Positions 1 to 11,951 are shown, numbered from the stretch's first letter. The stretch: 64,000 bases of DNA from Erysipelothrix sp. HDW6C (GCF_011299615.1 NZ_CP049861.1:1240001-1304000); one strand, 5' to 3'. Made by a program: numbers and translations. The notes: generated by a model not told the origin, from the sequence alone.

Positions 1-1
1 G

Positions 2-259
2 ACATTTCACAAAATCTATTTACAGCGAATTGACAACGTCCTGACACAAATTGTTGAACAAGGTCAAAAAGATGGATACTTTGAACTACAGTATCCGAAG
101 ATGATGATTATTATGACCCTCGAAGGTATATTTGGATTAAGTCGTTACCGTCAGATTACACGTGATCAAGTCGTGGAAATGATTGAGCAATCGTTAAACC
201 TCCCCCGTCACTCATTAAAGGAAAAGGGTGCGTCACTCCTAACTCATTTTGTAAATTGA
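2..259 (+). CDS. TetR-like transcriptional regulator, C-terminal part (truncated by window start)
   Basis: Open reading frame entering from the left edge and ending at TGA 257-259; 85 residues are visible. The visible part is all helical in character (FHKIYLQRIDNVLTQIVEQG, later EGIFGLSRYR and QVVEMIEQSLNLP), which resembles the ligand-binding C-terminal half of TetR/AcrR regulators. The N-terminal helix-turn-helix that would prove this lies outside the window. It ends only 15 bases before the first ATPase gene on the same strand, so it is probably co-transcribed with, and may regulate, the V-ATPase operon. The family call is by general appearance only. Confidence 0.5.
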   Translation, partial: TFHKIYLQRIDNVLTQIVEQGQKDGYFELQYPKMMIIMTLEGIFGLSRYRQITRDQVVEMIEQSLNLPRHSLKEKGASLLTHFVN

Positions 260-274
260 GAGAGGTGATGAATA

Positions 275-581
275 TTGCGCGACAAGCTAGATAAAATAAC
301 AGCTTTAGAGCAAAAATTTATTGATGAACGTGATAGTTTATCAATACAGGAAGATTCTATAATGGGAGAATACCGTGCCAAGGCGCAGCAAAAGATTGCG
401 AAATTATATCGTGAGTCTGAGGCAGCACATGAGCATGAAGTTCAATTAATTATGGAAAAAACCAATCAAGAAAAAGAAACTATCGAAAAGCAACGGGATG
501 AAGACTTAGAGTACGTTGCAAAACTTTATAGTGAAAATGCGAATAAGGTTCTGAAACATCTCGTAGAGGAGGTTTTAGAAC

Positions 582-595
<14 letters not shown>
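275..595 (+). CDS. ntpF: V-type ATPase peripheral stalk subunit G/H (NtpF-like)
   Basis: 106 residues, almost entirely charged heptad-like coiled coil rich in Glu, Lys, Gln and Ala, as expected for the G/H subunit that pairs with subunit E in the peripheral stalk. Start is TTG at 275, preceded by GAGAGGTGA. A nearby ATG at 268 is out of frame and stops after eight codons. It is the first gene of the ATPase operon, the position of ntpF in Enterococcus hirae, and overlaps ntpI by 14 bases. Low-complexity coiled coils carry little family signal, so the call rests on position plus composition. Confidence 0.75.
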
Positions 596-2987
<2,392 letters not shown>

Positions 2988-2988
<1 letters not shown>

Positions 2989-3560
2989 TGTCTGCAGGAA
3001 GTATTGATCGCATCATTACTTCAATCGAAAACGATGTCGACATGCAACGACAAGCGTACCTACAAACTGCGCATGATGCTGGAAAGCATCGTTACGATGA
3101 GATGATTGCGGATGCAAAAAAGAAACTAAAAAATGATGAAAAAAATCATAATGAAGAACTACGTCAACTCTACCGCCGCGAAACAACCGCAAATCGCAAA
3201 GAAGCACAAAAAGCAATTGATGCCTTGAAGAATACCTTGGCACAAGAACTCATCAGTGCAACAGATGCAGTATTGAAGCAACTCGATTCTCATGAGTTTG
3301 CAGCACTTCTAGATCGGATACTTGAAAAAGAAAATGGATCACAAAGACCCCGAATCCGTGTCGATTCGAGACATTTTTCGGATATCATGAGTTCCCATGG
3401 GAGTCAATATCAAGTCATTGAAGATGAAGCAATATCGGCTGGATTTGTTTTGCACTATGCTGACTATGATATTGACTATGAGTTTAGCCATGTTCTTCGT
3501 TATAACAATGATGACTTCACAAAGATTGCGCTTCACCAACTCTTTGGAGATAACCAATGA
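2988..3560 (+). CDS. ntpE: V-type ATP synthase subunit E (peripheral stalk)
   Basis: 190 residues, the normal length for subunit E. The N-terminal ~90 residues are a long charged coiled coil that would pair with the G/H subunit. The C-terminal part is a mixed alpha/beta domain (SAGFVLHYADYDIDYEFSHV) that binds the top of the A/B hexamer. Gene order between the c-ring and C-subunit genes matches other bacterial V-ATPase operons. Start ATG 2988 overlaps the ntpK stop, and its end overlaps ntpC by four bases, indicating translational coupling. Confidence 0.88.
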
Positions 3561-4186
3561 GTGTAAGTTATGGTCGGTTAAATATTGAGTTGATGCAATT
3601 GCTTGATGGCTTGGACCACTTGGGAATGAGTGATGCTGTCGATGAAACAATTCTTGAGAAACAAGAATTTCTCGCTCGGAAACTTTTACAAGAAGGTGTT
3701 CCACCTCACTTGATGAAACTTATTTTTCATGAGTCCTATTTGTATCAAGGAAATCCCAATGATTCAGAAATAATGAACTTTTTAGGTCAAGATATGGGAA
3801 GTGATGTTGCCAATACCTACGCAAAGATGTTGATTGATTTTTATGTTATCGAATCGAGACTGCGATTTGATCGTAAACCAATGTTGGATAGCTATGGAAC
3901 CATACCTTCGACTGTTGTGAATCAATCACACACAGTTCGCGATTTGATCTACACATCCATGTATTTTCGCGACTTTGAAAACATCAACCGTAAAAACTAT
4001 CCCAAACTCATGGATGAATTTACACATAAAACATTCAAGTCGCATGCCTATGAGGCGATGAGTTTAAATGGTGTTATCGCAAAGTCAATCTTATATTGTT
4101 TAAAACTCAACAATTACCGCATTATTCAAAAAGGAAGAATGTTGGGCTTGGATGTTGATGAGGTGGTACGAAATTATGGAAACTAA
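3557..4186 (+). CDS. ntpC: V-type ATP synthase subunit C (d-like), unusually short
   Basis: 209 residues in the place where subunit C (eukaryotic d) is expected, between E and F. The C-terminus (SILYCLKLNNYRIIQKGRML) matches the end of the d family, where a helix with an Arg-Ile-Ile segment is conserved. Family members usually have about 320-350 residues arranged as three similar helical lobes, so this one is roughly two-thirds length. No frameshift is evident: the frame opens right at the ntpE stop and runs cleanly into ntpG. Function would be to link the rotor ring to the central stalk. Confidence 0.8.
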   Translation: MSVSYGRLNIELMQLLDGLDHLGMSDAVDETILEKQEFLARKLLQEGVPPHLMKLIFHESYLYQGNPNDSEIMNFLGQDMGSDVANTYAKMLIDFYVIESRLRFDRKPMLDSYGTIPSTVVNQSHTVRDLIYTSMYFRDFENINRKNYPKLMDEFTHKTFKSHAYEAMSLNGVIAKSILYCLKLNNYRIIQKGRMLGLDVDEVVRNYGN

Positions 4187-4484
4187 TATCGTATATTTAA
4201 CATACAGAGATGTTGAACCCTTGATGGCAAGTTTTGGTATGCAAATTGTAACACTCTCACAAACAGCACCATTGCGGCATACATTACGGGAACTTGTGAA
4301 TCAAAATACAACAATAATCTATGTAAGTAATGAAGTATATAAAAACAACCAAGACCTCATTGATGGTTACAACGCAGATACATTAACACTTATTGTATTT
4401 GACACACATGAGTCGTTGCGTCCACAAGGTGTGCGACGTATGCGCCATTTATTGGAATCATCAATAGGCATTAAAACACGTTAG
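4176..4484 (+). CDS. ntpG: V-type ATP synthase subunit F (NtpG, central stalk)
   Basis: 102-residue protein of the usual F-subunit size; a Rossmann-like start and a C-terminal helix would insert against subunit D. I chose ATG 4176 because GAGGTGG at 4160-4166 sits nine bases upstream and the protein then begins [21 protein letters not shown], close to other F subunits. The in-frame ATG at 4152 lacks an SD. It overlaps the end of ntpC by 11 bases. Product sits with NtpD in the rotating central shaft. Confidence 0.88.
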   Translation: METNIVYLTYRDVEPLMASFGMQIVTLSQTAPLRHTLRELVNQNTTIIYVSNEVYKNNQDLIDGYNADTLTLIVFDTHESLRPQGVRRMRHLLESSIGIKTR

Positions 4485-4495
4485 GAGGCTCGTTG

Positions 4496-6253
4496 ATGGA
4501 TTATGGAATAATATCAAAAGTATCGGGTCCGTTAGTAGTTGCTGATAATATACCCAAAGCACGCCTATTTGATACAGTTTATGTATCTGATAAAAAGCTG
4601 TTAGGTGAAATTATTGAAATTCGCGGACCCAAAGCATCAATTCAGGTTTATGAAGAAACATCAGGAATAAAGGTAGGGGAGAAAGTTGTCTCTACAAATC
4701 ATCCCTTAAGTGTTCTCTTAGGACCTGGAATCCTGTCACAAATAATTGATGGGGTCGGACGTAATCTTAAAGATTATGCCGACAAGTCAGGAGATTATCT
4801 TACAACGGGATTGCATTTTGAATCCCTTGATTTAGAAAAAAAATGGGAATTTACACCGCTTGTTAAAGTGGGGGACTTTGTAAACCCAGGTGATCCATTA
4901 GGTTATGTTTATGAATACCATCTGAAGCACTTTATCATGGTTCCTCATACGGTATCGGGGACACTTACCCATATTGAAGCAGGATTGTTCACGGTTCAGG
5001 AAACTGTTGCAACAATTGCAACGGACACACAGAAACACGATGTAGTGATGGCAACACGTTGGCCAATTCGAAAAGAGCGTCCTTTTAAAGCGAAGCACTT
5101 ACCGAGTGAGCCACTCATCACAGGCCAACGCGTCATTGATACATTCTTTCCGATTGCTAAAGGAGGTACTGCATGTGTTCCTGGTCCTTTTGGTTCAGGA
5201 AAAACTGTAGTACAACATCAAATTGCAAAATGGTCGGATGCTGATGTTGTCATCTATGTCGGATGTGGAGAACGTGGGAATGAAATCACGGATGTACTCA
5301 ATGAATTTCCGGAAATTGAAGACCCTCGCACACAAAGACCACTCATGGAGAAAACGGTCTTAATTGCCAATACTTCAAATATGCCAGTTGCCGCTCGCGA
5401 AGCGTCAATCTATACTGGAATAACCATTGCTGAGTATTTCCGTGACATGGGATACGACGTATCGATGATGGCGGATTCAACATCACGTTGGGCAGAAGCA
5501 CTTCGCGAAATGAGTGGTCGACTTGAGGAGATGCCAGGCGATGAAGGGTATCCTGCTTATTTGAGTTCACGACTCGCACAAGTCTATGAGCGTGCTGGCG
5601 TTGTAACACCATTGGGCAATGGACTTGAGGATGGCTCAGTAACTATGATTGGTGCTGTATCACCAGCAGGTGGGGATTTATCCGAACCTGTAACCCAAGC
5701 AACATTACGTATTGTTAAAGTATTTTGGGCATTGGATGCACAACTTGCTTATACACGCCATTTCCCAGCAATTCATTGGTTGGAAAGTTATTCTCTATAT
5801 CAAGGGTCGATGGATCGCTATATGAAGAAGAATGGCTATCGCAATTTCAGCCGTTACCACCAACAAGCCGTCGTGTTGTTAAAAGAAGAACACCGTCTTC
5901 AAGAAATCGTACAACTTGTGGGCCGCGACACACTTTCGGATCACGATGTATTAAAACTTGAAGTGGCACGTATGATTCGAGAAGACTTTCTACAGCAGAA
6001 TGCATTCCAGGATGAGGATACGTTTACTTCGTATCACAAACAAACCGTGATGCTGGCGACAATCATGGAATTCTATTCGCATGCAAAACGTTACCTAAGC
6101 CACGATCACATCTATTTAGCGGATATTGTGAATATGGAAGCGATGTATCAAATTTCAAGAATGAAGTATGAACCAAGACTTGAGAAACTCGAAGCACTTG
6201 TGGCAATAATTCAGACCGAATTCGAATCATTGAAGGAAGGAGACCAATACTAA
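4496..6253 (+). CDS. ntpA: V-type ATP synthase catalytic subunit A
   Basis: 585 residues, the normal length. It has an N-terminal beta barrel, the A-type non-homologous insert (about residues 110-190), and the catalytic P-loop GPFGSGKT at about 230-237. Other hallmarks are [45 protein letters not shown] and the arginine-rich C-terminal helical domain. I chose ATG 4496 rather than TTG 4493 because AGGAGG (4483-4488) is seven bases upstream of the ATG. It hydrolyses or makes ATP in alternation with NtpB. Overlaps ntpB by one base. Confidence 0.98.
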   Translation: MDYGIISKVSGPLVVADNIPKARLFDTVYVSDKKLLGEIIEIRGPKASIQVYEETSGIKVGEKVVSTNHPLSVLLGPGILSQIIDGVGRNLKDYADKSGDYLTTGLHFESLDLEKKWEFTPLVKVGDFVNPGDPLGYVYEYHLKHFIMVPHTVSGTLTHIEAGLFTVQETVATIATDTQKHDVVMATRWPIRKERPFKAKHLPSEPLITGQRVIDTFFPIAKGGTACVPGPFGSGKTVVQHQIAKWSDADVVIYVGCGERGNEITDVLNEFPEIEDPRTQRPLMEKTVLIANTSNMPVAAREASIYTGITIAEYFRDMGYDVSMMADSTSRWAEALREMSGRLEEMPGDEGYPAYLSSRLAQVYERAGVVTPLGNGLEDGSVTMIGAVSPAGGDLSEPVTQATLRIVKVFWALDAQLAYTRHFPAIHWLESYSLYQGSMDRYMKKNGYRNFSRYHQQAVVLLKEEHRLQEIVQLVGRDTLSDHDVLKLEVARMIREDFLQQNAFQDEDTFTSYHKQTVMLATIMEFYSHAKRYLSHDHIYLADIVNMEAMYQISRMKYEPRLEKLEALVAIIQTEFESLKEGDQY

Positions 6254-7626
6254 TGAGAAGTTACAAAACAATTCGTGAAGTGGTTGGACCGCTCCTTATC
6301 GTTGATAATGTTGAAGATGTCGCATTTGATGAACTCGTAGAAATTTACATCGAAAATAATGAACGTCGCATTGGTCGTGTTCTTGAGGTTGATGGATCGG
6401 CAGCGGTGATTCAGTTGTATGAATCGAGTATGGGAATACAACCAGATGAGACTCGCGTTCGTTTTATGGGAAAACCGATGACACTACAAGTTTCGGAAGG
6501 GATGATTGGCCGCAATTTTGATGGTAAAGGAATTTTACGCGATGAAGGTTCAACGCTTGTTTCCTTTGATGAACGAGACATTAATGGTGCTGTCATGAAT
6601 CCACTTCATCGGGATTATCCCAACGAATTTATTCAAACAGGGATATCATCGATTGATGTACTCAATACACTCGTTGTAGGTCAGAAACTCCCAATTTTTT
6701 CTGGGGCAGGTTTGCCGCATAATGAGTTGGCAGCACAAATTGCTCGCCAAGCAAAAGTTTTGGATGATGATATTGAATTTGCAGTGGTGTTCTGTGCAAT
6801 GGGGATTTCATATGAAGAAGCACGCTTCTTTGAGGATGAATTTCAAAGAACAGGCGCCATTGATCGAACAGTTATGTTCACCAATCTTGCAAATGATCCA
6901 GCAATTGAGCGAATTATCGCACCAAGAATGGCCATTACGGCTGCTGAATATCTTGCCTTTGAAAAAGATATGCATGTGATTTTAATCATGAGCGACATGA
7001 GTTATTATGCGGAATCATTACGCGAGATATCCGCATCTCGTAAAGAGATTCCCGGTCGTCGTGGTTACCCAGGATACATGTATACCGATTTGGCAACACT
7101 TTATGAGCGCGCAGGTCGATTGAAAGGGAAAGTCGGTTCGTTAACAATGTTACCCATTTTGACGATGCCCGAAAATGACAAGACCCATCCAATCCCTGAC
7201 TTAACAGGGTATATTACTGAGGGTCAACTTATTCTAGATAATGATTTGCACCGTGTTAATATTGCCCCACCACTTGATGTGCTACCGAGTTTGAGTCGAT
7301 TGAAAGACAAAGGAATTGGCGAGGGAAAAACAAGAAGTGACCACTCTGATTTAATGAATCAACTCTTTGCATCATATGCACATGGTAAAAAGACAAAAGA
7401 GATGGCGAGTATCTTAGGTGAAGGTTCACTTACAGACCTCGACCGTCGCTATGTGAGGTTTACTGAGGCATTTGAAGAGCGTTTCTTACACCAAGGATTC
7501 TATACCAACCGAAGCATTGAAACCTCTCTGGATTTGGGATGGGAGCTCTTGTCGATGTTGCCGAAATCGGAACTAAAACGTGTTCGCGATGTTTACATTG
7601 ATACATATTATAAGGAAGTCCTATGA
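6253..7626 (+). CDS. ntpB: V-type ATP synthase subunit B (regulatory, non-catalytic)
   Basis: 457 residues. It shares the A/B fold but has [18 protein letters not shown] near residues 150-167 where the catalytic subunit has its P-loop, so the Walker lysine is missing, as in all B subunits. Further family signatures are [55 protein letters not shown] and the conserved [12 protein letters not shown] segment. It overlaps ntpA (TAATG) and ntpD (ATGA), so A, B and D are translationally coupled. Confidence 0.98.
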   Translation: MRSYKTIREVVGPLLIVDNVEDVAFDELVEIYIENNERRIGRVLEVDGSAAVIQLYESSMGIQPDETRVRFMGKPMTLQVSEGMIGRNFDGKGILRDEGSTLVSFDERDINGAVMNPLHRDYPNEFIQTGISSIDVLNTLVVGQKLPIFSGAGLPHNELAAQIARQAKVLDDDIEFAVVFCAMGISYEEARFFEDEFQRTGAIDRTVMFTNLANDPAIERIIAPRMAITAAEYLAFEKDMHVILIMSDMSYYAESLREISASRKEIPGRRGYPGYMYTDLATLYERAGRLKGKVGSLTMLPILTMPENDKTHPIPDLTGYITEGQLILDNDLHRVNIAPPLDVLPSLSRLKDKGIGEGKTRSDHSDLMNQLFASYAHGKKTKEMASILGEGSLTDLDRRYVRFTEAFEERFLHQGFYTNRSIETSLDLGWELLSMLPKSELKRVRDVYIDTYYKEVL

Positions 7627-8237
7627 CACGGCTTCATGTAAATCCAACGAGGATGGTGATGAATGAGTTGCATCAAAAACTTTCCATTGCTCGCCAAGGT
7701 CATAAGCTACTCAAGGAGAAGCAAGACTCAATGATTCGCGAATTCATAGAATACTATGATCAGGCAAATGTTTTGCGTAAGCAACTTGAGATTGATATAT
7801 CAAAGATGAATCGAAATTACAATTTGGCAACACTTGAAAGTGATGAAGCATACGTACTTCAGGCACTCCAAGCATCGGCGGAGGGAATGCATGTGACTGA
7901 ACGCCGTGATAGCGTTATGGGAACGACGATTCCAAAATATAAACTTACGGGTGAAACTCGCCAACAGTATCACCCTGTCGTGATGTCGTCTCACTATCGC
8001 ATTGATAAAGTAGCCGACATGCATCCGACAGTGAAAATGCTTCTTGTTGAATTGGCAGAAGTTGAAAAGACGTGTTTCATTCTCGGTGCAGAGATTAAAG
8101 CGACCCGACGCCGTGTGAATGCACTGGAACACAAGACAATTCCTGATATTGAGGAAACGATAACCTACATCAAGTTGCGACTGGACGATCAAGTACGAAG
8201 TCAACAGGCTCGCATCATGAAAGTGACAAAGAAGTAG
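7623..8237 (+). CDS. ntpD: V-type ATP synthase subunit D (central rotor shaft)
   Basis: 204 residues. Two long terminal helices form the antiparallel coiled-coil shaft, with the family start [19 protein letters not shown] and the C-terminal [18 protein letters not shown] block, both highly typical. The rotor transmits torque between the A3B3 head and the c ring. It is the last ATPase gene; an intrinsic terminator overlaps its stop codon. No ntpJ-type K+ transporter follows, unlike E. hirae. Confidence 0.96.
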   Translation: MTRLHVNPTRMVMNELHQKLSIARQGHKLLKEKQDSMIREFIEYYDQANVLRKQLEIDISKMNRNYNLATLESDEAYVLQALQASAEGMHVTERRDSVMGTTIPKYKLTGETRQQYHPVVMSSHYRIDKVADMHPTVKMLLVELAEVEKTCFILGAEIKATRRRVNALEHKTIPDIEETITYIKLRLDDQVRSQQARIMKVTKK

Positions 8238-8257
8238 TATACTACTTCTTTTCTTTT
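8229..8257 (+). terminator. Intrinsic terminator of the V-ATPase operon
   Basis: Ten-base stem AAAGAAGTAG / CTACTTCTTT around a TATA loop, followed by a T-rich run. The stem includes the last codons and the stop of ntpD. Confidence 0.85.
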
Positions 8258-8340
8258 TACTTTGTAGGTAAATATTTTGATAGATATTTACCGTTATTGA
8301 AGTAAATTAGGTATAATAACACTAAGAAGGTGGTGTTTTT

Positions 8341-8787
8341 ATGATTGAGGCAATTGATGTTTATCATTATGATTTAAACAAGCTTCTTGATATTTGGGAA
8401 CGTTCGGTTATTGAAACGCATAATTTCATCTCAAAAGAAATGATTGAAAGTATGCGCCCAGAAGTTTTACGTGGTTTTGCAAGTATGGACAAAGTCTTAA
8501 TCTACACACGAAACGATGCTGTAACAGGGTTTATGGGAATTCTCAATAAAAAGATCGAGATGTTGTTCTTGGATCCCTACTATCGCGGAATGGGAATTGG
8601 TGCAATACTCGTTAATGCAGCTCTTAATGATTATGATGTGCGCTTTGTAGATGTTAATGAACAGAATTTTCAAGCTGTTGGATTCTACAATTCGATGGGG
8701 TTTGTTACGGTGAGTCGCTCCGATTTTGATGATGCTGGACGCCCATTTCCAATCCTTCATTTGGAGTATCAACGTAAAAATGTATAA
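8341..8787 (+). CDS. GNAT-family N-acetyltransferase (YjaB-like)
   Basis: 148 residues. The GNAT acetyl-CoA loop is MLFLDPYYRGMGIGAILVN (R/Q-x-x-G-x-G/A pattern as YRGMGIG), followed by FVDVNEQNFQAVGFYNSMGF, the usual NxxAxxFYxxxGF motif. The WERSVIETHNFIS start and the DDAGRPFPILHLE end resemble Escherichia coli YjaB. A TATAAT box lies near 8312 and a good SD precedes ATG. It stands alone between the ATPase terminator and the phosphate transporter. The acceptor substrate cannot be told from sequence. Confidence 0.85.
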   Translation: MIEAIDVYHYDLNKLLDIWERSVIETHNFISKEMIESMRPEVLRGFASMDKVLIYTRNDAVTGFMGILNKKIEMLFLDPYYRGMGIGAILVNAALNDYDVRFVDVNEQNFQAVGFYNSMGFVTVSRSDFDDAGRPFPILHLEYQRKNV

Positions 8788-8830
8788 TTGTTAAAATTTT
8801 TTCATGATTTATTGTAAATATAATGCTATT

Positions 8831-9020
8831 ATTAGTTTAATCTGTCTATTTTGCTGGCAGAACAAAATGGGGTCTACCATTTTGTTGTAATACCAATGTG
8901 TATAGAAAAGGTCTAGTGTATCAAAGTGTGGCGACGCCAATTGACGAAACCATGAGGGGCTTTGATACTTTTAATATATACGATGTAGACATACAATTAA
9001 ATTGATGGAGGAAAGAAACT
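8831..9020 (+). promoter_or_regulatory. Structured leader RNA upstream of the Na+/phosphate symporter
   Basis: A TATAAT at 8819-8824 suggests a ~190-base untranslated leader. It contains three ordered elements: ATTTTG (8848-8853), AACAAAATGG (8861-8870) and CCATTTTGTT (8877-8886). The middle one can pair with either neighbour, so two exclusive hairpins are possible. A second domain is enclosed by the perfect nine-base stem GTATCAAAG (8918-8926) / CTTTGATAC (8960-8968), followed by TTTTAATAT. It does not match a riboswitch class I know. A regulatory role is inferred from the structure and length. Confidence 0.5.
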
Positions 9021-10688
9021 ATGATGAGTGTGGCTATCCAGCAAACGACTCTTGGTGATATCAAATTTAATGTTATTTTAGGTGGATTTGGATTGTTCCT
9101 ATTGGGAATTAAATTTTTAGGTGATGGATTTAAAGAGGCTGCAGGCCCAAAGATTCGTGACTATATTGAAAAGTATACAGGAAATATTTTTTCGGCTATT
9201 CTCGTCGGTACTGTTATCACTGCAATTATGCAGTCAAGTACTGCTGCAACGGTTATTTCAATCAGTCTTGTACGCGCTGGTTTGATGCGCTTGGAACAAG
9301 CCATTGGAATTTCTGTCGGGGCAAACTTAGGGACAACTGTTACCGCCTTGATGATTGGTTTAAATATTGAAGAATTCGGCTATTATTTTGCATTTATTGG
9401 TGCAATGATGCTGATGTTTGTGAAACGTAGTTTCTGGAAAAATATTGGACAGATATTATTTGGTTTTGGTATTGTCTTTATCGGATTGCAATTAATGAGT
9501 GACCAACTCATTCTACTTTCTGATTTACCACAATTCGAGCAATTCATGCTCTATATGTCACAAAACCCATGGCTTGCATTGATAGCGGGTACTGTTGCTA
9601 CAGCAGTGATTAACTCTTCCATGGCGGTTATTGCGCTTGTACAAACGATTTATGGAGCTGGTGGAATGACAATGGTCGCCGCTTCTGCATTCGTATTCGG
9701 ATCCAATGTTGGTACGACTTTGACTGCAGTCCTTGCTTCTGTGGGTGGCTCTGTCTCAACACGCCGTGCTGGGTGGTTCCATGCCCTCTACAACATCCTT
9801 GGGGCATTGGTGATGATGATAGTTATCAAACCGTATTCTGACTTGATACTTGTGATTAATGGATGGCTTGGTGGTGGGCCAGAAATGGCTGTTGGTATTA
9901 ACCACTTTGTGTTCAACTTAATCTGGGTTGTGGGAATTATTCCATTCATTCCATTGTGTATTCGCATGTTGAAAATTCTTATTCCTGGAGAAGATAGAAT
10001 TAAGGAACGTGAGAAAATTAAACCTTTGGATTATGGATTGATTCAAAGTTATCCCGAAGGGGCTATGCAACTTGCGAAACAAGGTATTGATAAGATGTCT
10101 GACTTAGTTGTTGAATCACTTGAAACATCACGCAACTATTTGAAAACAAAAGATGAAGAAGACTTTGATGTTATTATGCAAGTCGAAGAAATGATTAATG
10201 ACTTGGACAAACAACTTACAAAATATCTTCTTGAAATCGCCAAACACTCCAACTCAATGGATGGTGTGGCAGAATACTATTCAACCAGTCTAGAGATTGT
10301 TAAGAACTTAGAGCGAATTGCCGACTTAACAACCAATACTGCAGAATACTATCAAACAATTTATGATAACCGCGAGTCATTCACAACCGAAGCGCTCGAG
10401 GACCTCGATACGATGTATAGTTTGGTAATTGACATGGTTTCACGCGCAATTGGTATGTTTGAAAAAGATGATGCATCTGGTCATGCAACGCTGACTAAGG
10501 ACGAGGAATACCTTGACCTTATTGATGCGAAGTATCGTGAGAAACACTTCCGCCGTATGGCAGAAGGAATCTGCGATACACAATTTGCAAGTTCATTGTA
10601 CATTGACTTGCTAAGTATCCTTGAACGAATTGGTGATCATGCTATTAATATCGCTGACTACGTTAAAGGTGGTTTATTACGCGAATAA
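9021..10688 (+). CDS. Na+/phosphate cotransporter, NptA/PNaS family with PhoU-like tail
   Basis: 555 residues. It has about eight to nine membrane segments in two inverted repeats, marked by IMQSSTAATVISISLVRAG and INSSMAVIALVQTIYG, the duplicated QSS-type motif of Na/Pi cotransporters. After about residue 340 it is soluble and helical (SDLVVESLETSRNYLK, ERIADLTTNTAEYY, LERIGDHAINIADY), a PhoU-like regulatory domain. It probably imports or exports phosphate with Na+. SD GGAGG nine bases before ATG 9021. Monocistronic with its own terminator. Lying next to a likely Na+-pumping ATPase is suggestive but not proof of a link. Confidence 0.93.
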   Translation: MMSVAIQQTTLGDIKFNVILGGFGLFLLGIKFLGDGFKEAAGPKIRDYIEKYTGNIFSAILVGTVITAIMQSSTAATVISISLVRAGLMRLEQAIGISVGANLGTTVTALMIGLNIEEFGYYFAFIGAMMLMFVKRSFWKNIGQILFGFGIVFIGLQLMSDQLILLSDLPQFEQFMLYMSQNPWLALIAGTVATAVINSSMAVIALVQTIYGAGGMTMVAASAFVFGSNVGTTLTAVLASVGGSVSTRRAGWFHALYNILGALVMMIVIKPYSDLILVINGWLGGGPEMAVGINHFVFNLIWVVGIIPFIPLCIRMLKILIPGEDRIKEREKIKPLDYGLIQSYPEGAMQLAKQGIDKMSDLVVESLETSRNYLKTKDEEDFDVIMQVEEMINDLDKQLTKYLLEIAKHSNSMDGVAEYYSTSLEIVKNLERIADLTTNTAEYYQTIYDNRESFTTEALEDLDTMYSLVIDMVSRAIGMFEKDDASGHATLTKDEEYLDLIDAKYREKHFRRMAEGICDTQFASSLYIDLLSILERIGDHAINIADYVKGGLLRE

Positions 10689-10692
10689 TGGA

Positions 10693-10716
10693 GGTGCACA
10701 TATGTGCGCCTTTTCT
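10693..10716 (+). terminator. Intrinsic terminator after the Na+/phosphate symporter
   Basis: Stem GGTGCAC / GTGCGCC with an ATAT loop and a TTTTCTT tail. Confidence 0.75.
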
Positions 10717-10776
10717 TATGCGTGACTTTAGGGAAGAAGTTGGTTAAAATGATAAGAGAGACATGGAGGAATTTAG

Positions 10777-11256
10777 ATGAAGAAACTATATTTTGCAAGT
10801 CCGCTTTTCTCAAATATGGAGTATCGGTACAATGCATCAGTTGTCGCTGACATTCGTAAGGCATATCCTGACTTGGCGGTCTATTTGCCGCAAGAACAAG
10901 GCGATATTAATGATAAAAATAGTTATGCCGATTCAATGATGATAGCGAAACTGGATACAGAGGCTTTATTGGCTTCAGATGTATTGGTTGCAGTCATTGA
11001 TGGAATTACCATTGATGCAGGTGTTGCTTCCGAGATTGGGGTTGCTTACCAAGCGGGAATTCCTGTTATTGGGCTTTATACTGATTCGCGCCAACAAGGG
11101 TTCAATAACCAAAAGAAACACGATGCGCTCGCTCAACTTGGGGAGTCACAATTCTCATATGTAAACCTTTATACGGTTGGGCTTATTAAATTGAATGGTG
11201 TCCTTGTGGACCGTGAAGATCTGATGATTGCTGAAATTGCCGATTTCATTAAGTAA
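10777..11256 (+). CDS. Nucleoside 2-deoxyribosyltransferase family protein
   Basis: 159 residues. It begins KKLYFASPLFSNMEYRYN, the family's typical start with a Rossmann-like beta strand. IDGITIDAGVASEIGVAYQAG matches the active-site region; E86 is the likely catalytic glutamate. GIPVIGLYTDSRQQG follows. Such enzymes exchange the base of 2'-deoxynucleosides in purine/pyrimidine salvage, though many relatives only hydrolyse or bind nucleosides. SD GGAGG before ATG. Followed after 12 bases by the PPC-domain gene, so the two form an operon. Confidence 0.88.
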   Translation: MKKLYFASPLFSNMEYRYNASVVADIRKAYPDLAVYLPQEQGDINDKNSYADSMMIAKLDTEALLASDVLVAVIDGITIDAGVASEIGVAYQAGIPVIGLYTDSRQQGFNNQKKHDALAQLGESQFSYVNLYTVGLIKLNGVLVDREDLMIAEIADFIK

Positions 11257-11268
11257 GGAAGTAGAATA

Positions 11269-11682
11269 ATGAAAGAACACGTACTAAAACTTATGCCAGG
11301 CCAAGATCTGGTTACTGCATTGGATGGTTATTGCAAGAAACATGAAATTGAAGCTGCGTATATTGGTACAATGGTCGGAAGCCTTGCTAAGGTTGCCTTC
11401 CGCAAAGGATTCGAACGAACTCTCTTTGTTATGGATGGACCTTTTGAAATTGTATCGTGTGTAGGCACGCTCTCACGCCAAGGAATGCACATTCATGCGT
11501 CAGTGAGTGATCGTGAATTCAAAGTATACGGAGGACATATCGTCATGGGATGTCATGTCCAGTCAACTGCTGAAATTGTGATTATCGAACTCGAAAATCA
11601 TCAATTATCCCGAACCAAGGGAGAACTTACTGATTTTAAAGAATTACGAATTGTTGAAGCTTCTCAGTGCAAAGAATCATAA
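11269..11682 (+). CDS. PPC/DUF296 domain protein
   Basis: 137 residues, a single PPC (plant and prokaryote conserved) domain. It has the early GQDLVTALDGYCKKHEIEAAYIGTM-type block (read in parts) and later GMHIHASVSDREFKVYGGH, with histidines in the positions conserved in this family. Bacterial members form trimers and several are predicted metal-binding enzymes or DNA-associated proteins; the actual role is unknown. It shares a transcript with the upstream deoxyribosyltransferase and ends at an intrinsic terminator. Confidence 0.85.
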   Translation: MKEHVLKLMPGQDLVTALDGYCKKHEIEAAYIGTMVGSLAKVAFRKGFERTLFVMDGPFEIVSCVGTLSRQGMHIHASVSDREFKVYGGHIVMGCHVQSTAEIVIIELENHQLSRTKGELTDFKELRIVEASQCKES

Positions 11683-11704
11683 AGCCCTTTGGGGCTTTTT
11701 TCTT
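11681..11704 (+). terminator. Intrinsic terminator after the PPC gene
   Basis: Stem AAAGCCC / GGGCTTT, followed by TTTT and more pyrimidines. It overlaps the TAA stop. Confidence 0.85.
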
Positions 11705-11711
11705 TTTCATA

Positions 11712-11740
11712 TTGAAATTTGTAAACCAAAGCGCTACAAT
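11712..11740 (+). promoter_or_regulatory. Promoter of tRNA-Thr
   Basis: TTGAAA (11712-11717), a 17-base spacer and TACAAT (11735-11740), ten bases before the tRNA. Confidence 0.7.
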
Positions 11741-11749
11741 ATATTCATT

Positions 11750-11825
11750 GCCGACTTAGCTCAATTGGTAGAGCAACTGAATCGTAATCAGTAGGTTGGG
11801 GGTTCAAGTCCTCTAGTCGGCACCA
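11750..11825 (+). tRNA. tRNA-Thr (CGT anticodon)
   Basis: 76 bases including encoded CCA. Acceptor GCCGACT pairs with AGTCGGC, anticodon stem ACTGA / TCAGT encloses loop ATCGTAA giving anticodon CGT, and the T arm has GGTTCAAGTCC. A single-gene transcript with its own promoter and terminator. Confidence 0.97.
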
Positions 11826-11841
11826 TTTAACAAATAGACAT

Positions 11842-11861
11842 GACTCTTCGGAGTCTTTTTT
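11842..11861 (+). terminator. Intrinsic terminator after tRNA-Thr
   Basis: GACTC-TTCG-GAGTC tetraloop hairpin followed by six T. Confidence 0.9.
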
Positions 11862-11937
11862 ATTGCAAAAACGCAATCCTGTCATGTGTATGTCATTAAT
11901 GAGAATTGATGAATGTGTTAATCTTTGTAAGAGACTA

Positions 11938-11951
11938 GGAAAGCGTTTCCG
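11938..11951 (+). promoter_or_regulatory. cre-like operator at the PTS IIA promoter
   Basis: GGAAAGCGTTTCCG is a near-perfect palindrome matching 11 of 14 positions of the CcpA cre consensus TGWAANCGNTNWCA. It lies just upstream of TATAAT (11959-11964), over the expected -35 region. Either catabolite control or a LacI-type sugar repressor would fit. Confidence 0.55.

Noticed and set aside
3339-3704. 121-codon minus-strand frame across ntpE and ntpC
   Set aside because: It is antisense to two overlapping operon genes, has no SD and gives a protein of no recognisable character.
8866-8886. Resemblance of GGTCTACC in the nptA leader to a purine riboswitch loop
   Set aside because: The three-way junction and the second conserved loop are missing; the match is a short coincidence within a simple hairpin loop.
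8941-8952. GACGAAAC resembling a hammerhead ribozyme core
   Set aside because: No CTGATGA partner segment occurs at the right place upstream.
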